A stretch of 64,000 nt of DNA from Pseudonocardia sp. TRM90224 (GTDB lineage: Bacteria; Actinomycetota; Actinomycetes; Mycobacteriales; Pseudonocardiaceae), in assembly GCF_021245725.1 (NCBI RefSeq), contig NZ_JAJGSX010000023.1:62001-126000 (forward strand), written 5' to 3'. The stretch's first letter is position 1; each line of letters starts with the position of its first letter. Below are positions 25,112 through 33,404 of the stretch, one piece after another. Both the position numbers and the translations under genes were made by a program. The notes under the pieces are model-generated. The model was given only the letters and a program-made list of their open reading frames with translations, had not been told where the DNA came from and searched no databases.

Positions 25112-25936
25112 TCAGTCCCGTGTCGGCGCGAGCAGGGCGTTGAGCTCGCCGTAACCGATCCCGCCGGCCACGCTGTCGTACGTGCCCGTGGTCAGCAGCT
25201 CCCTGGTCGCGCGGGCCGCAACCCCGTACGCGGCCTCGGCGATCGCCGAGCCGAGGCTGATCCGCCGGACCCCGGCGGCGGCGAGCTCGGCGACCGTCGG
25301 CGCGCCCGGCCAGACCATCACCGCGATCGGCAACGGGCCCGCTACCAGCTCGCGGATCGTGTCGAGGTCGATCAGGCCGGGCACGAAGATGCTGTCGGCC
25401 CCGGCGGCCTTGTAGGCGGCGGCTCGTTCCTGCACGTCGCGCAGCCGGGCCCCCGGCTCGCCGATGCCGGCGAGATAGACGTCGGTTCGCGCGTTGATCC
25501 ACACCGGGACGCCGGCCGCGGCGGACCGGGCGGCGGCGAGCCGCTCGGCCTGCACCTGCGGGGCGAACAGCTCAACACCGGAACGGTCCTCGATGTTGAC
25601 GCCGACCGCGCCGGCCTGCACAACAGCAGCGGTCGTTGCGGCGACGTCGGCCGGCGTGGGCCCGTAGCCGGCCTCGATGTCGGCGGAGACGGGCACATCG
25701 ACCGCGGCGGTGATCCGCCGGATGGCGTCGGCGGCGCGCTCGGCGCCGAGGTCGGCGCCGTCGGCGACCCCGAGCGACCACGCCACGCCCGCGCTGGTGG
25801 TGGCCACGGCCGCGGCTCCGGCGTCGACGACGGCGAGCGCCGACGCGACGTCCCACGCGTTCGGCAGCAGCAACGGGTCGGCTGCGGCGTGCAGCCGCGC
25901 GAACGCCTCCGCGCGGCGGATCTGATCTTCTGTCAT
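25112..25936 (-). CDS. Isocitrate lyase / PEP mutase family protein
   Basis: The 274-residue protein is a complete member of the PEP-mutase/isocitrate-lyase superfamily: LLPNAWDVASALAVVDAGAAAVATTSAG, then VSADIEAGYGPTP (metal site), GVNIEDRSG and WINARTDVYLAG. The GKKCGH lyase loop is replaced by a short segment around EDRSG, as in the uncharacterised short family, so classic lyase activity is unlikely. Its ATG overlaps the Ada-AlkA stop (ATGA), making a two-gene operon. It is a paralogue of the partial gene at the left edge. Confidence 0.83.
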   Translation of the reverse strand: MTEDQIRRAEAFARLHAAADPLLLPNAWDVASALAVVDAGAAAVATTSAGVAWSLGVADGADLGAERAADAIRRITAAVDVPVSADIEAGYGPTPADVAATTAAVVQAGAVGVNIEDRSGVELFAPQVQAERLAAARSAAAGVPVWINARTDVYLAGIGEPGARLRDVQERAAAYKAAGADSIFVPGLIDLDTIRELVAGPLPIAVMVWPGAPTVAELAAAGVRRISLGSAIAEAAYGVAARATRELLTTGTYDSVAGGIGYGELNALLAPTRD

Positions 25937-27276
25937 GCACCGACCGTACGAACCGCGCCCGCCTGGTTCTGGACGGATTCGGACATCGTCGTCGCGTGCG
26001 CCATCAGGTGCGCCGCGGCGAGCGCCCGCCACTGCGCGGGAATCCACGCCGGGTCGAGTTCGAGGTCGGCGAGCGCCGCGACCACGGCGGGATCGCCGGC
26101 GGGGAAGGCGTCGCGCACGCCGAGCCGGAACGCGAGCGCGTGCCGCAGGTCCGCGGCGATGCCGGGCAGCTCGGCCAGCGCGGCGAGGCTCGTCCCGCGG
26201 TGCAGCTCGGGTGCGGCGGCGGCGAGCGCGCCGACCGCCGCCGCATCAGGCTCGTCGAGGCCGAGCCCGCGCAGCGCGTCCGCCGTGAGCGCCGCAGGCT
26301 CGGGGAACGTGTGCGTGAGCCCTGCCGGCAGGCCGGCAACAGGGTTGCCGAGCGTGGCGACGACCGCGCCGGCGCGGTCGGTCCCGAGCAGGGCGTGCAG
26401 GCCGGGTTCGAGCGGCGCCCACGCGCCGGGCACGACGAGTCCCGGACGCGGCTGGGCGAGCGCGCCGAGCGCGGCGGCACCGGCCGCGGGATCGGTGTCG
26501 AGCCCGAGCAACCGCCCGACCCGATCCACGATGTGGATCAGCCCCTCCCAGTACGGGAGGTGGGCGCGCAGCAGGAGGTGGTCGGGGGCGCCGCGGGTGA
26601 CCTCGACGACGGCCGGCGCGCCGTCGACGGTGATCGTGCGGCGGTAAGCCCCGTCCTCCACCGACTCGACGCCGGGCAGCGCCCGCGCGGCCAGGATGGC
26701 GCGCACGCCGTCCCAGTCGTAGCCGGGCAGCACCGGAAGCCGCAGCGCCAGCCCGCCGTCCGTGACCAGCCGGTCGGACCGGCGGCGCCGCCCACGCAGC
26801 TCCGTCGGGGACGCCCGGAAGATCTCCCGCATCGTCCGGTTGAACTGCCGGAGGCTGCCGAACCCCGACGCGAACGCGACGTCGACGACGGCGATGTCGG
26901 TGTCGTCCAGCAGCCGGCGGGCGAAGTGCGCCCGCCGCGAGCGCGCCAGCTCGTCGGGACTGACCCCGAGGTGGGCGCGGAAGAGCCGCCGCAGGTGCCG
27001 GGTGGAGAGCCCGACCCGCTCGGCGAGCGCCGGCTCCGTGCCCTCGTCCAACGCGCCGTCGATGATCAGCTGGACGGCCCCGCAGACGATCTCCGGGGCG
27101 GCGGCCGAGACCGGCCCGGCCACGCGGTACGGGCGGCAGCGCAGACACGCCCGGAACCCGGCCGCCTCAGCGGCAGCGGCCAGCTCGAACGTCACGTTGT
27201 TCTTCGCGAGCGGGCGCGCGCCGCACCCCGGCCGGCAGTAGATGCCGGTGGTGACGACGGCCGAGTACGTGGTCAC
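25933..27276 (-). CDS. Ada (methylphosphotriester) - AraC - AlkA glycosylase fusion
   Basis: The 447-residue protein joins three parts. Residues 1-50 are the Ada zinc domain with all four cysteines (Cys14, Cys18, Cys44, Cys47; GIYCRPGC and RACLRC). Residues about 60-160 are an AraC DNA-binding domain (LSTRHLRRLFRAHLGVSPDELARSRR). The rest is an AlkA-like 3-methyladenine glycosylase. The first 25 or so residues of the usual Ada domain are missing. In the glycosylase, the DAFPAGD segment with the expected catalytic Asp is present, but the hairpin reads LPGIAADLRHALAFR instead of the usual GIGPWTA form. It probably senses and repairs alkylation damage. GTG start 27276. Confidence 0.85.
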   Translation of the reverse strand: MTTYSAVVTTGIYCRPGCGARPLAKNNVTFELAAAAEAAGFRACLRCRPYRVAGPVSAAAPEIVCGAVQLIIDGALDEGTEPALAERVGLSTRHLRRLFRAHLGVSPDELARSRRAHFARRLLDDTDIAVVDVAFASGFGSLRQFNRTMREIFRASPTELRGRRRRSDRLVTDGGLALRLPVLPGYDWDGVRAILAARALPGVESVEDGAYRRTITVDGAPAVVEVTRGAPDHLLLRAHLPYWEGLIHIVDRVGRLLGLDTDPAAGAAALGALAQPRPGLVVPGAWAPLEPGLHALLGTDRAGAVVATLGNPVAGLPAGLTHTFPEPAALTADALRGLGLDEPDAAAVGALAAAAPELHRGTSLAALAELPGIAADLRHALAFRLGVRDAFPAGDPAVVAALADLELDPAWIPAQWRALAAAHLMAHATTMSESVQNQAGAVRTVGA

Positions 27277-27606
27277 GCGTCCTTCTTACGCTCCCGGGGG
27301 GACGGAGCGCTGGACGGATCCGGACACGCACGACCGCCACCGCGCAGCACATCCGCACCCGGATGCCAGGGTCAGGAAAGCCACTTTCATGCAACGTGGT
27401 TGCATGAAAGTGGCTTTCCTGACCTCCGCGCACCCCCGGCTCGGGCGGCCGTCCGGCCGATTCTCCTTACGCCATGGATGGATACTTCTCGCCCTTATGA
27501 CGCATCCTGGGATCCTCACAACAATGATCGGGATCCTGCTACCCTCCCCCGGGCCGAAGCTCGATCAACGGGCTCTTCTTCGGCGAATGCAACCCTGGAG
27601 CAGCAC
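27277..27606. other. 330-bp divergent gap holding a family-A palindrome
   Basis: Between the Ada-AlkA start and the 128-aa gene. The only structure seen is the palindrome at 27370-27424. The right-hand 170 bp are less GC-rich than the surroundings and contain an ATCCTGGGATCC / ATCGGGATCC near-repeat at about 27505-27536. No gene is seen. Confidence 0.6.
27370..27424. repeat. Family-A palindrome, identical to the copy at 60352
   Basis: Perfect 26-nt arms (core GTCAGGAAAGCCACTTTCATG) with loop GTG. The central 53 bp are identical, in the same orientation, to the element at 60352-60404. Unlike the other copies, it lies between the 5' ends of two divergent genes, at the left border of a lower-GC two-gene insert. 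Confidence 0.9.
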
Positions 27607-27993
27607 ATGAGCGAGCTGGTGCCCATCGGCGCTGGTCAGGACCCGACATTGGTCACCATCGCCGACATCTCCGTCACTCAACACTGGGTGATCACACCGA
27701 GTGGCACCTGCGCGCTGAGAGATGCTCGATGGACGTTCTCCGACCTGTCCCGGACCCATCAGGCAATTCCGGCCTGGGCAATAGTTTGTGCCGTCATCTT
27801 CGCCCTGTTCTGCCTTCTGGGGCTGCTGTTCCTCCTGGTCAAGGAAGAACGCACGGATGGGTTCGTGCAGGTTCTGGTTCAGGGGCCACGATTGCTGCAC
27901 ACAGTGCAGATCCCGGTGTATGCCGTCCATCAGGTGTGGGATGTGAACCAACGCGTCAACTACGTGCGGTCACTGGCCGCGGCAGCGGGGTGA
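27607..27993 (+). CDS. Small single-span membrane protein paired with DUF2752
   Basis: The 128-residue protein has an N-terminal soluble part (TIADISVTQHWVITPSG, CALRDARWTFSDLSRT), one strong membrane helix (AWAIVCAVIFALFCLLGLLFLLV, about 57-79) and a C-terminal part with VQVLVQGPRLLHTVQIPV. Similar small proteins accompany DUF2752 proteins in actinobacteria, but no function is known. ATG 27607 has GGAG at spacing 6. Its stop overlaps the next GTG (GTGA). Base and codon use is visibly less GC-biased than in its neighbours, suggesting later arrival. Confidence 0.7.
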   Translation: MSELVPIGAGQDPTLVTIADISVTQHWVITPSGTCALRDARWTFSDLSRTHQAIPAWAIVCAVIFALFCLLGLLFLLVKEERTDGFVQVLVQGPRLLHTVQIPVYAVHQVWDVNQRVNYVRSLAAAAG

Positions 27994-28505
27994 GCGGACC
28001 GGCGAACCGGATCGGCGCGGCGATCACGGTGTACGCCGCCGTCGCCGCGTTGGTCGGGTCGGGTGGTCTGCCTCGAATCTGCCCGATGTACCGGATGTTC
28101 GGTCGCTCGTGCCCCGCATGCGGCCTCTCCCGATCCATCGCGTTCGCCGCACGGGGGCAGTGGCGACGATCGCGCGCACAACACCCGCTCGGGTTGCCGG
28201 TGCTCTGCTTTGCGGTCGCTCAAACAATCCGGGCTTTCCTGCCCTCCCCCCAGAAGTGGCTTCAGCTGCCCCCACCGAGCAACCGCCGCGTCGCCCCCGC
28301 CTCCCCCAGCGCCCCGAGCCGTTCCCACTGGTCGAGCGCCGAGCGCAGCGCTGCCGGGTCGTCTAGGAGGCGGCCGCGGGCGCGGGTGAGGCAGGCGGCC
28401 GCCCAGTCGTTCGCTTGCGCCGCGGGTTGGGCGGCGGTGAGCACGTCCTTCGCGTCCGGGAGGGCGGCGACGACGGCCAGCTCGGCCGCTGCCGCGATGG
28501 CGTAG
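27990..28505 (+). CDS. DUF2752 family membrane protein, 3' end apparently lost
   Basis: The N-terminal 80 residues are a DUF2752 protein: membrane helix AAITVYAAVAALVG, motif ICPMYRMFGRSCPACGLSRS with its paired cysteines, HPLGLPVLCFAVAQ as a second helix. After TIRAF the reading frame passes into a degenerate family-A palindrome (28231-28272) and then runs 244 bp antisense to the LuxR gene, giving a Ser/Ala-rich sequence that looks like a shadow. The natural stop seems to have been deleted. GTG 27990 overlaps the upstream stop. Related proteins may handle small-molecule or peptide processing at the membrane; function is unknown. Confidence 0.6.
   Translation: MSGPANRIGAAITVYAAVAALVGSGGLPRICPMYRMFGRSCPACGLSRSIAFAARGQWRRSRAQHPLGLPVLCFAVAQTIRAFLPSPQKWLQLPPPSNRRVAPASPSAPSRSHWSSAERSAAGSSRRRPRARVRQAAAQSFACAAGWAAVSTSFASGRAATTASSAAAAMA
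28231..28272. repeat. Degenerate family-A palindrome remnant
   Basis: GGCTTTCCTGCCCT (28232-28245) is identical to the right arm of the 9923 and 37022 elements, and GAAGTGGCTTC (28253-28263) is a shortened form of the family core. The symmetry is broken. It lies where a terminator between the convergent DUF2752 and LuxR genes would be expected and is read through in frame by the DUF2752 gene. Confidence 0.65.
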
Positions 28506-30949
28506 GGCCGGTAGCGGGCCTTCGGCAGCGCGGCGTCGGCCCGGTCGATCACCGCGCGGGCCGCGCCCGGATCCACCTGGCTGCGATCAGCGAGGTGGAC
28601 CGCCACCCGTGCGTCGACGAACGCCGCGAGCGGTGAGATGCGCGCCTGGAACGCGCCCGGGCGGCTCTCCACCTCCGCCGCGTGCCCACGCCACCGAGTC
28701 AGCTCCATCGGGTTGTCGCGCAGCCCGTGGGCGAGCGCGACGAAGTGCACGGTCGCCTGCATCCAGAACGCGGGCGGGCGGCCGGCGCGCGTCCAGCCCG
28801 TCCACATCGCCTCGGCGAGCCGCACCGCCTCGGCCAGCTCGCCGGCCAGGACGAGCGTGGGGATCACCTTGCTGGCCGTCAGGTACGGGTGGTCGCCGTG
28901 CAGCTCGTCCTCGACGATGATCCGCGCGGCGGTGCGGGCCGCGGCGACGTCACCGGCCGCGACCGCGTCGCTGCACGCCAGCCCGAGCGTGTCGTCGATC
29001 TCCGCGGTCGCCCGCGGGTCGGTCCGGTCCATCCAAGGCAGCAGTCCCAGCCGCTGCTCTGTCACCCGATGCGCGTGCTTCGCGTCGCCGGCGGCGGTTG
29101 CCGCCGTGCGCAACGCGTCGAGCGCAGCGCAGACGAGCACGGCGTCGCCCGCCGCCCACGCCGCCGCGACGGCCGCCTCGGCGAGCGCGCGGTCCGGCGA
29201 GAGCTTCTCCGGGCCAGCCAACCACGCCTCCGCGCACGCCAGCGCCGCAGTCACATATGGATCGTCGTGGTCCCCGACGCTGTCGAGCAGCCCTCGCAGC
29301 CGGGCGTGCGGCACCTCGGCCTGGAAGGTCACCGGGTACCGGCATGCCATCTCGACGGCCCGGACCAGCTCCAGCGCGCGGCGCGGCCCGTCACCCGCCC
29401 GCTCGGCCGCGGCCAGGTGCAGCTCGTACGCCTCCCCCGAATCGTTGAGCACCTGCGCGCACTCCGCGGCGAGCCCGAGGTCGACGGCCGCCTCATCGGG
29501 ATCGGGTGCCAGCTGCGCCGCGGTCCGGTAGTGCCCGAGCGCCTCCATCAGGAACCGGCGCGCGAACGTCAGGTGCGCCAGCGACCGCGCCAGCCCGTGC
29601 CCGAGGTCGCCCGGCGAAGCACCTGCCAGCGCCGCACGCAGGTCGTCCGCCACGACGTCGAACCGGTCGCGCCACCGATCCGCCAGCCCGCCCTCCAGCT
29701 CGGCGGCGGTCCCAGCAGCCCAGTTCAGGTGCCGCTGCCGGACGTCCTCTTCCGCACCGCTCTCCCCCAGCCGCTCGACGGCGAACGCGCGGATGCTGTC
29801 GAGCATCCGCCAGCTGCCGCCGCTGCGGCTGACGAGGCTCTTGTCGACGAGCCGCCCGAGCAGGTCGGCAGCGGCCGGCGCGTCCCCATCTCCCGCGACG
29901 GCCGTGGCGGCAGCCAGGTCGAAACGCCCGACGAACACGCCGAGCCGCCGGAAGAACCCCTGCTCCTGGTCGTCGAGGAGGTCATGGCTCCACTCGGTGA
30001 CGGCACGCAGCGAGCGGTGCCGCTCGACCGCTCCCCGCCCGCCTGAGAGCAGCCGCAGGTGGTCGCCGAGCCCGGCCAGCAGCCCGGCCACGCCCAACGA
30101 CGCGCTGCGAGCCGCCGCCAGCTCGATCGCCAGCGGCAGCCCGTCGAGCCGCGCGCAGAGCTCGGCGACCGCGGCCGGGTCGAGGTCCGGATCGAGGTCC
30201 GGGTCGAGAACCGGGTCGAGCACCGCGGCCCGTTCGCGGAACAGCTGCTCGGCATCGGACCGCAGCGGCAACGCCGCGACGGGCACGATGCGCTCGTCCG
30301 GGACGCCCAGCCGTTCGCGGCTGGTGGCGAGCACGGCCGTGCCGGGGCAGGAGACGCGGACCCGTTCGACGAAGCCGGCGACAGCCCCGATCATGTGCTC
30401 GCAGTTGTCCAGCACCAGCAGCGAACGCCCGCGCCCGAGCCGCTCCAGCACGGCATCGTCGAGCGGCTGCCCAGCCCGTTCCGTCACCCCGAGCGCCGCC
30501 GCGACGGCCTGCGCGACGAACCCGTCGCGGACGGGCACCAGGTCGACGAAACCGACCCCGAACGGGAACTCGGGAGCGACCTCGCCGGCCGCGACCACCG
30601 CGAGGCGGGTCTTGCCTGCGCCGCCCGGCCCGACCAGCGTCACCAGCCCGCCGCCGTCGAGCGCGGCCCGGATCGCGACCCGTTCCGCCGCCCTGCCGAC
30701 GAAGCTGGTGCGCGAGACCGGCAGCGCCGCGACCCGGCCCGGCGCCGGCGCGGCCGTCACGGTCTCGGCGAGCGCACCCAGCTCACGGCGGTCGGCAACG
30801 CCGAACTTGCGCAGCAAGGCCGAGACGTGCCCCTCGACCGTGCGGACCGAGATGTGCAGCCGGTTCGCGATCTGCGCGTTCGAGAGCCGCGCGCCCACGG
30901 CGGCGAGCACCTCGGTCTCGCGCTCGGAGACGTCGGTCGGGATCCGCAC
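28262..30949 (-). CDS. Large LuxR-type regulator with N-terminal HTH and ATPase domain
   Basis: The 895-residue protein starts with a LuxR helix-turn-helix (SERETEVLAAVGARLSNAQIANRLHISVRTVEGHVSALLRKFGV, residues about 8-52), followed by an NB-ARC-like ATPase with P-loop GPGGAGKT near residue 110, LLVLDNCEHM, TSRERLG and ARLDGLPLAIELAAARS, then about 500 residues of helical TPR-like repeats. HTH at the N-terminus is the reverse of the usual LAL order. It probably senses a ligand through the repeats. It follows the SRPBCC gene by 24 bp on the same strand. Confidence 0.85.
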   Translation of the reverse strand: MRIPTDVSERETEVLAAVGARLSNAQIANRLHISVRTVEGHVSALLRKFGVADRRELGALAETVTAAPAPGRVAALPVSRTSFVGRAAERVAIRAALDGGGLVTLVGPGGAGKTRLAVVAAGEVAPEFPFGVGFVDLVPVRDGFVAQAVAAALGVTERAGQPLDDAVLERLGRGRSLLVLDNCEHMIGAVAGFVERVRVSCPGTAVLATSRERLGVPDERIVPVAALPLRSDAEQLFRERAAVLDPVLDPDLDPDLDPAAVAELCARLDGLPLAIELAAARSASLGVAGLLAGLGDHLRLLSGGRGAVERHRSLRAVTEWSHDLLDDQEQGFFRRLGVFVGRFDLAAATAVAGDGDAPAAADLLGRLVDKSLVSRSGGSWRMLDSIRAFAVERLGESGAEEDVRQRHLNWAAGTAAELEGGLADRWRDRFDVVADDLRAALAGASPGDLGHGLARSLAHLTFARRFLMEALGHYRTAAQLAPDPDEAAVDLGLAAECAQVLNDSGEAYELHLAAAERAGDGPRRALELVRAVEMACRYPVTFQAEVPHARLRGLLDSVGDHDDPYVTAALACAEAWLAGPEKLSPDRALAEAAVAAAWAAGDAVLVCAALDALRTAATAAGDAKHAHRVTEQRLGLLPWMDRTDPRATAEIDDTLGLACSDAVAAGDVAAARTAARIIVEDELHGDHPYLTASKVIPTLVLAGELAEAVRLAEAMWTGWTRAGRPPAFWMQATVHFVALAHGLRDNPMELTRWRGHAAEVESRPGAFQARISPLAAFVDARVAVHLADRSQVDPGAARAVIDRADAALPKARYRPYAIAAAAELAVVAALPDAKDVLTAAQPAAQANDWAAACLTRARGRLLDDPAALRSALDQWERLGALGEAGATRRLLGGGS

Positions 30950-30973
30950 GCCACCATCATGGCCGACCGCCGG

Positions 30974-31447
30974 TCAGGCGAAGAGGGCCTCCATCTTGTC
31001 GAGGCACTGCTCCATCCCGGCCTTGGACATGTCGTGGATCTCGGCCGTCGGGTAGCCGTACTCGGTGAAGCTCAGCACCGTCCGGCCGCCGTCGAGCGCT
31101 TCGAGGGTGACGACGTGCGCCACGCCGTCGGGTACCCCCGGCGGCGGCGCGGCCGGCGCGCGCTGGGCGTCGGTGAAGTGCAGCGTGTACTCCAGGCGCT
31201 CCCGCGGTACGACCACGCTGTAGCTCCACGTCGTGTACGTGGCGAAGCCCCCGTACTCCGGCGGGGCCTGCATGCACACCAACGACGAGCCGCCGGCGCG
31301 GACGTCCATCTCGGCGACGGGGCACGTGAACCCGGTCGGGCCCCACCACCGCCTCACCAGCTCCGGCTCGCTCAGCGCCTTCCAGACCTGCTCAGCGGGC
31401 GCCGCGAACGTCCTGGTCACGACCACGTCGTGGGTGTCGACAGCCAT
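30974..31447 (-). CDS. SRPBCC / AHSA1-like protein
   Basis: The 157-residue protein is an activator-of-Hsp90-homologue-1-like START-fold protein: VVVTRTFAAPAEQVWKALSEPELVRRWWGPTGFTCPVAEMDVRAGG, then RTVLSFTEYGYPTAEI and a C-terminal helix GMEQCLDKMEALF. Such proteins bind hydrophobic ligands; many act in stress or detoxification settings, with no fixed reaction. ATG at 31447 is preferred over the longer frame because GAGAGGTGGAACGAG precedes it and the domain begins at once. Confidence 0.82.
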   Translation of the reverse strand: MAVDTHDVVVTRTFAAPAEQVWKALSEPELVRRWWGPTGFTCPVAEMDVRAGGSSLVCMQAPPEYGGFATYTTWSYSVVVPRERLEYTLHFTDAQRAPAAPPPGVPDGVAHVVTLEALDGGRTVLSFTEYGYPTAEIHDMSKAGMEQCLDKMEALFA

Positions 31448-31547
31448 CTCGTTCCACCTCTCCTCGGGGTTGGGACGAGCTTCGCCGAAAGCCGCCTTCC
31501 GGACATGCGTGTCGACCACGTGCTCACCACGCGAGCGCCACCTGCCG

Positions 31548-32393
31548 TCAGTCGCGCGTGATCGTCGCCTCGATCAGGCCGTACGGCCGGTCGGCCGCGT
31601 AGAACACCTCGTTGGGGTTGTCGAGCCCGAACGGGCCGAGGTCGACGACGAAGTGGTGCTTGTTGGGCGCCGCGAAGCTGATCTCGGCGATCTGCGGGTG
31701 CGCCTCCAGCACCGCGCGGCCCATTTCCCACAGCGTCTGCTGCAACGCGAGCGAGTGCACCGTCGCGAACCGCTCGAGCAGGAGCCGCTTCACGTCGGCC
31801 CACGTCGCGTCCCAGGAGACGGCCGTGTCCGTGTAGCGCCAGGTGGCTTCGAGCGACGTCGCCATCACGCGGTCGTGCGTCTCCGCGAGCGTCGTGTACT
31901 CGTCGGTGAGGAAGCCCGCGAACTCCGAGCCCGTCGACTTGAGCACAACCAGGTCGCGCAGGCCGGAAACGATCTCCTCGCGCCCGTCCTCGATCGTCAC
32001 GACGGTGGTGCGGATCTCCTGCCCGCGCCGCACCCAGGTGTGGTCGTGCTCCCGGCCGTCGACGAGCACCCGTTCCCAGGCGAGCTCGTCGACGGCGATG
32101 CGTGCGCCGCGAACGGGCTCGACGCTGGACACGAAGTGCCTGGCGAGGGCGAGCGCGTAGTCCTCGATCTCACGCAGGCCGTGCTTCTTCGCGAAGGCGT
32201 AGCAGGTGTTCTTCTGGGTGTCGGTCGGCAGGACGTTCGACTGGTCGCCCGCCAGGTGCGCCGGCGCGAAGTCGCCGCGCAGCGCCGTGGAGACGGTGAC
32301 GTCGCGGATCTCGTGCCGCGCCGTCTCGCGGTAGATCCGGACCAGCCGGTTCTCCGCCTTCCCGTACTGGTTGGCCCCGAGGACGATTCCCAT
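31548..32393 (-). CDS. Urate oxidase (factor-independent uricase)
   Basis: The 281-residue protein is a cofactor-free uricase made of two tunnelling-fold halves: LGANQYGKAENRLVRIYR at the start, FAPAHLAGDQSNVLPTDTQKNT (the conserved Asp/Thr oxygen and urate-binding region), LKSTGSEFAGFLTDEYTTL and SFAAPNKHHFVVDL. It converts urate and O2 to 5-hydroxyisourate and H2O2 in the cytoplasm. It is the last gene of uraD-uraH-uricase, 1 bp after uraH, so the operon turns urate into allantoin. Confidence 0.93.
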   Translation of the reverse strand: MGIVLGANQYGKAENRLVRIYRETARHEIRDVTVSTALRGDFAPAHLAGDQSNVLPTDTQKNTCYAFAKKHGLREIEDYALALARHFVSSVEPVRGARIAVDELAWERVLVDGREHDHTWVRRGQEIRTTVVTIEDGREEIVSGLRDLVVLKSTGSEFAGFLTDEYTTLAETHDRVMATSLEATWRYTDTAVSWDATWADVKRLLLERFATVHSLALQQTLWEMGRAVLEAHPQIAEISFAAPNKHHFVVDLGPFGLDNPNEVFYAADRPYGLIEATITRD

Positions 32394-32394
32394 G

Positions 32395-32712
32395 TCAGCT
32401 CCCGCGGTAGGTCGAGTAGGCGAACGGCGAGAGCAGCAGCGGCACGTGGTGGTGCTGATCGGCGTCGGTGATCGTGAAGGTCACCGAGACCTCGGGGTAG
32501 AACCCCTGCTGCCCGGTCGCCGTGAAGTAGGCACCGGTGTCGAAGGTGATCCGGTAGGTGCCGGCGGCGAGCGCGCCGCCGACGCTGCGCACCCTGCCGT
32601 CGGCGTCGGTGCGCGCGGTGTCGAGCAGCTCGGTGCCGCGTTCCAGCTTCACCACGACACCCTCGGCCGGTCGGCCCGTCGCGGCGTCGAGCACGTGCGT
32701 CGAGAGCGTCAT
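32395..32712 (-). CDS. uraH: 5-hydroxyisourate hydrolase
   Basis: The 105-residue protein is a transthyretin-like HIU hydrolase. It shows the N-terminal LSTHVLDAATGRPA and the C-terminal YRGS signature (FAYSTYRGS), with HHHVPLLLSPF supplying the active-site histidines. It hydrolyses 5-hydroxyisourate, the uricase product, to OHCU. Its start overlaps the uraD stop (ATGA), so the two are translationally coupled. Confidence 0.92.
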   Translation of the reverse strand: MTLSTHVLDAATGRPAEGVVVKLERGTELLDTARTDADGRVRSVGGALAAGTYRITFDTGAYFTATGQQGFYPEVSVTFTITDADQHHHVPLLLSPFAYSTYRGS

Positions 32713-33194
32713 GGCGACCCCACCAGGTTGCGCAGCCGGATGCGGTTGATCGCGGCCAGCTCGCCGAGCGCGACCCGGCGTTCCGTCGCCGGGTCATTGC
32801 CCAGCCGGGCGTTCAGCGTCGAGAGCAGGTCCGCGGCGGACCGGCCGCTCGCGCAAACCAGGTAGACGTGCCCGAAACGTTCCTCGTACGCCGCATTGCC
32901 GACCGCGAGTGCCACCCGCACGTCGTCGCCGGCGTCCGCGACTCCGCGCTGCTCACGCGCGCTCGCGCCCGTCGCCGACCGGTCGCCGATGCGGGGGTGG
33001 CCCGCCATCGCCGCGTCCAGGTCGGTGTCGTTCAGCTCCGACTCCGCCGTCTCGAGCAGCTCGTCGACGGAGGCGTACGGCCGTTTCGACGCCACGCGGT
33101 GCGCCCATCCCGGCGCAGCGCAGCAGGCGAGCAGCGCCCGTTCCGCTTCGGTGTCCGGTGACGCGTTGAACGCGTCGAGGTTCGGGTCGGGCAC
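32709..33194 (-). CDS. uraD: 2-oxo-4-hydroxy-4-carboxy-5-ureidoimidazoline decarboxylase
   Basis: The 161-residue, all-helical protein has GHPRIGDRSATGASAREQRGV, the OHCU decarboxylase motif with the catalytic His, and a C-terminal RRVALGELAAINRIRLRNLV. It produces S-allantoin in the last step of urate degradation. The GTG start at 33194 has GAGGTGTCC upstream. It is the first gene of the urate operon; the promoter must lie in 33195-33340, where nothing conspicuous is seen. Confidence 0.9.
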   Translation of the reverse strand: MPDPNLDAFNASPDTEAERALLACCAAPGWAHRVASKRPYASVDELLETAESELNDTDLDAAMAGHPRIGDRSATGASAREQRGVADAGDDVRVALAVGNAAYEERFGHVYLVCASGRSAADLLSTLNARLGNDPATERRVALGELAAINRIRLRNLVGSP

Positions 33195-33340
33195 GGACAC
33201 CTCGCTTGTCGGCCGGCGATGATCTCCCGACACGATGCCGGATCCGCGCGGCGCCCGGCCACCCACGGGACGCACGAACGGGTGGCCCACGACGCATGGC
33301 CGCCTTGTGCGATCCGCCAGCCCCGCTGTCCGACCGACAG

Positions 33341-33403
33341 TTCCCCACCGTTTTGTGCACTTGCGCGCCCAGCGGGCGCGCAGGTGCACAAAACGGTGGG
33401 GAA
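33341..33403. repeat. Family-B palindrome at the prfC 3' end
   Basis: A 30-bp stem with a T-G mismatch at 33361/33383 and a 3-nt loop (AGC). The outer arm TTCCCCACCGTTTTGTGCAC and its mismatch position match the 20161 copy, while the inner stem (TGCGCGCCC) differs but still pairs. It ends 2 bp before the prfC stop codon, so it probably ends prfC transcription. Upstream of it lies the start side of uraD, also on the minus strand. Confidence 0.88.
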
Positions 33404-33404
33404 G

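Noticed and set aside
28273..28505. C-terminal 77 codons of the DUF2752 frame as a real domain
   Set aside because: It lies wholly antisense to the LuxR gene and has low-complexity shadow composition.
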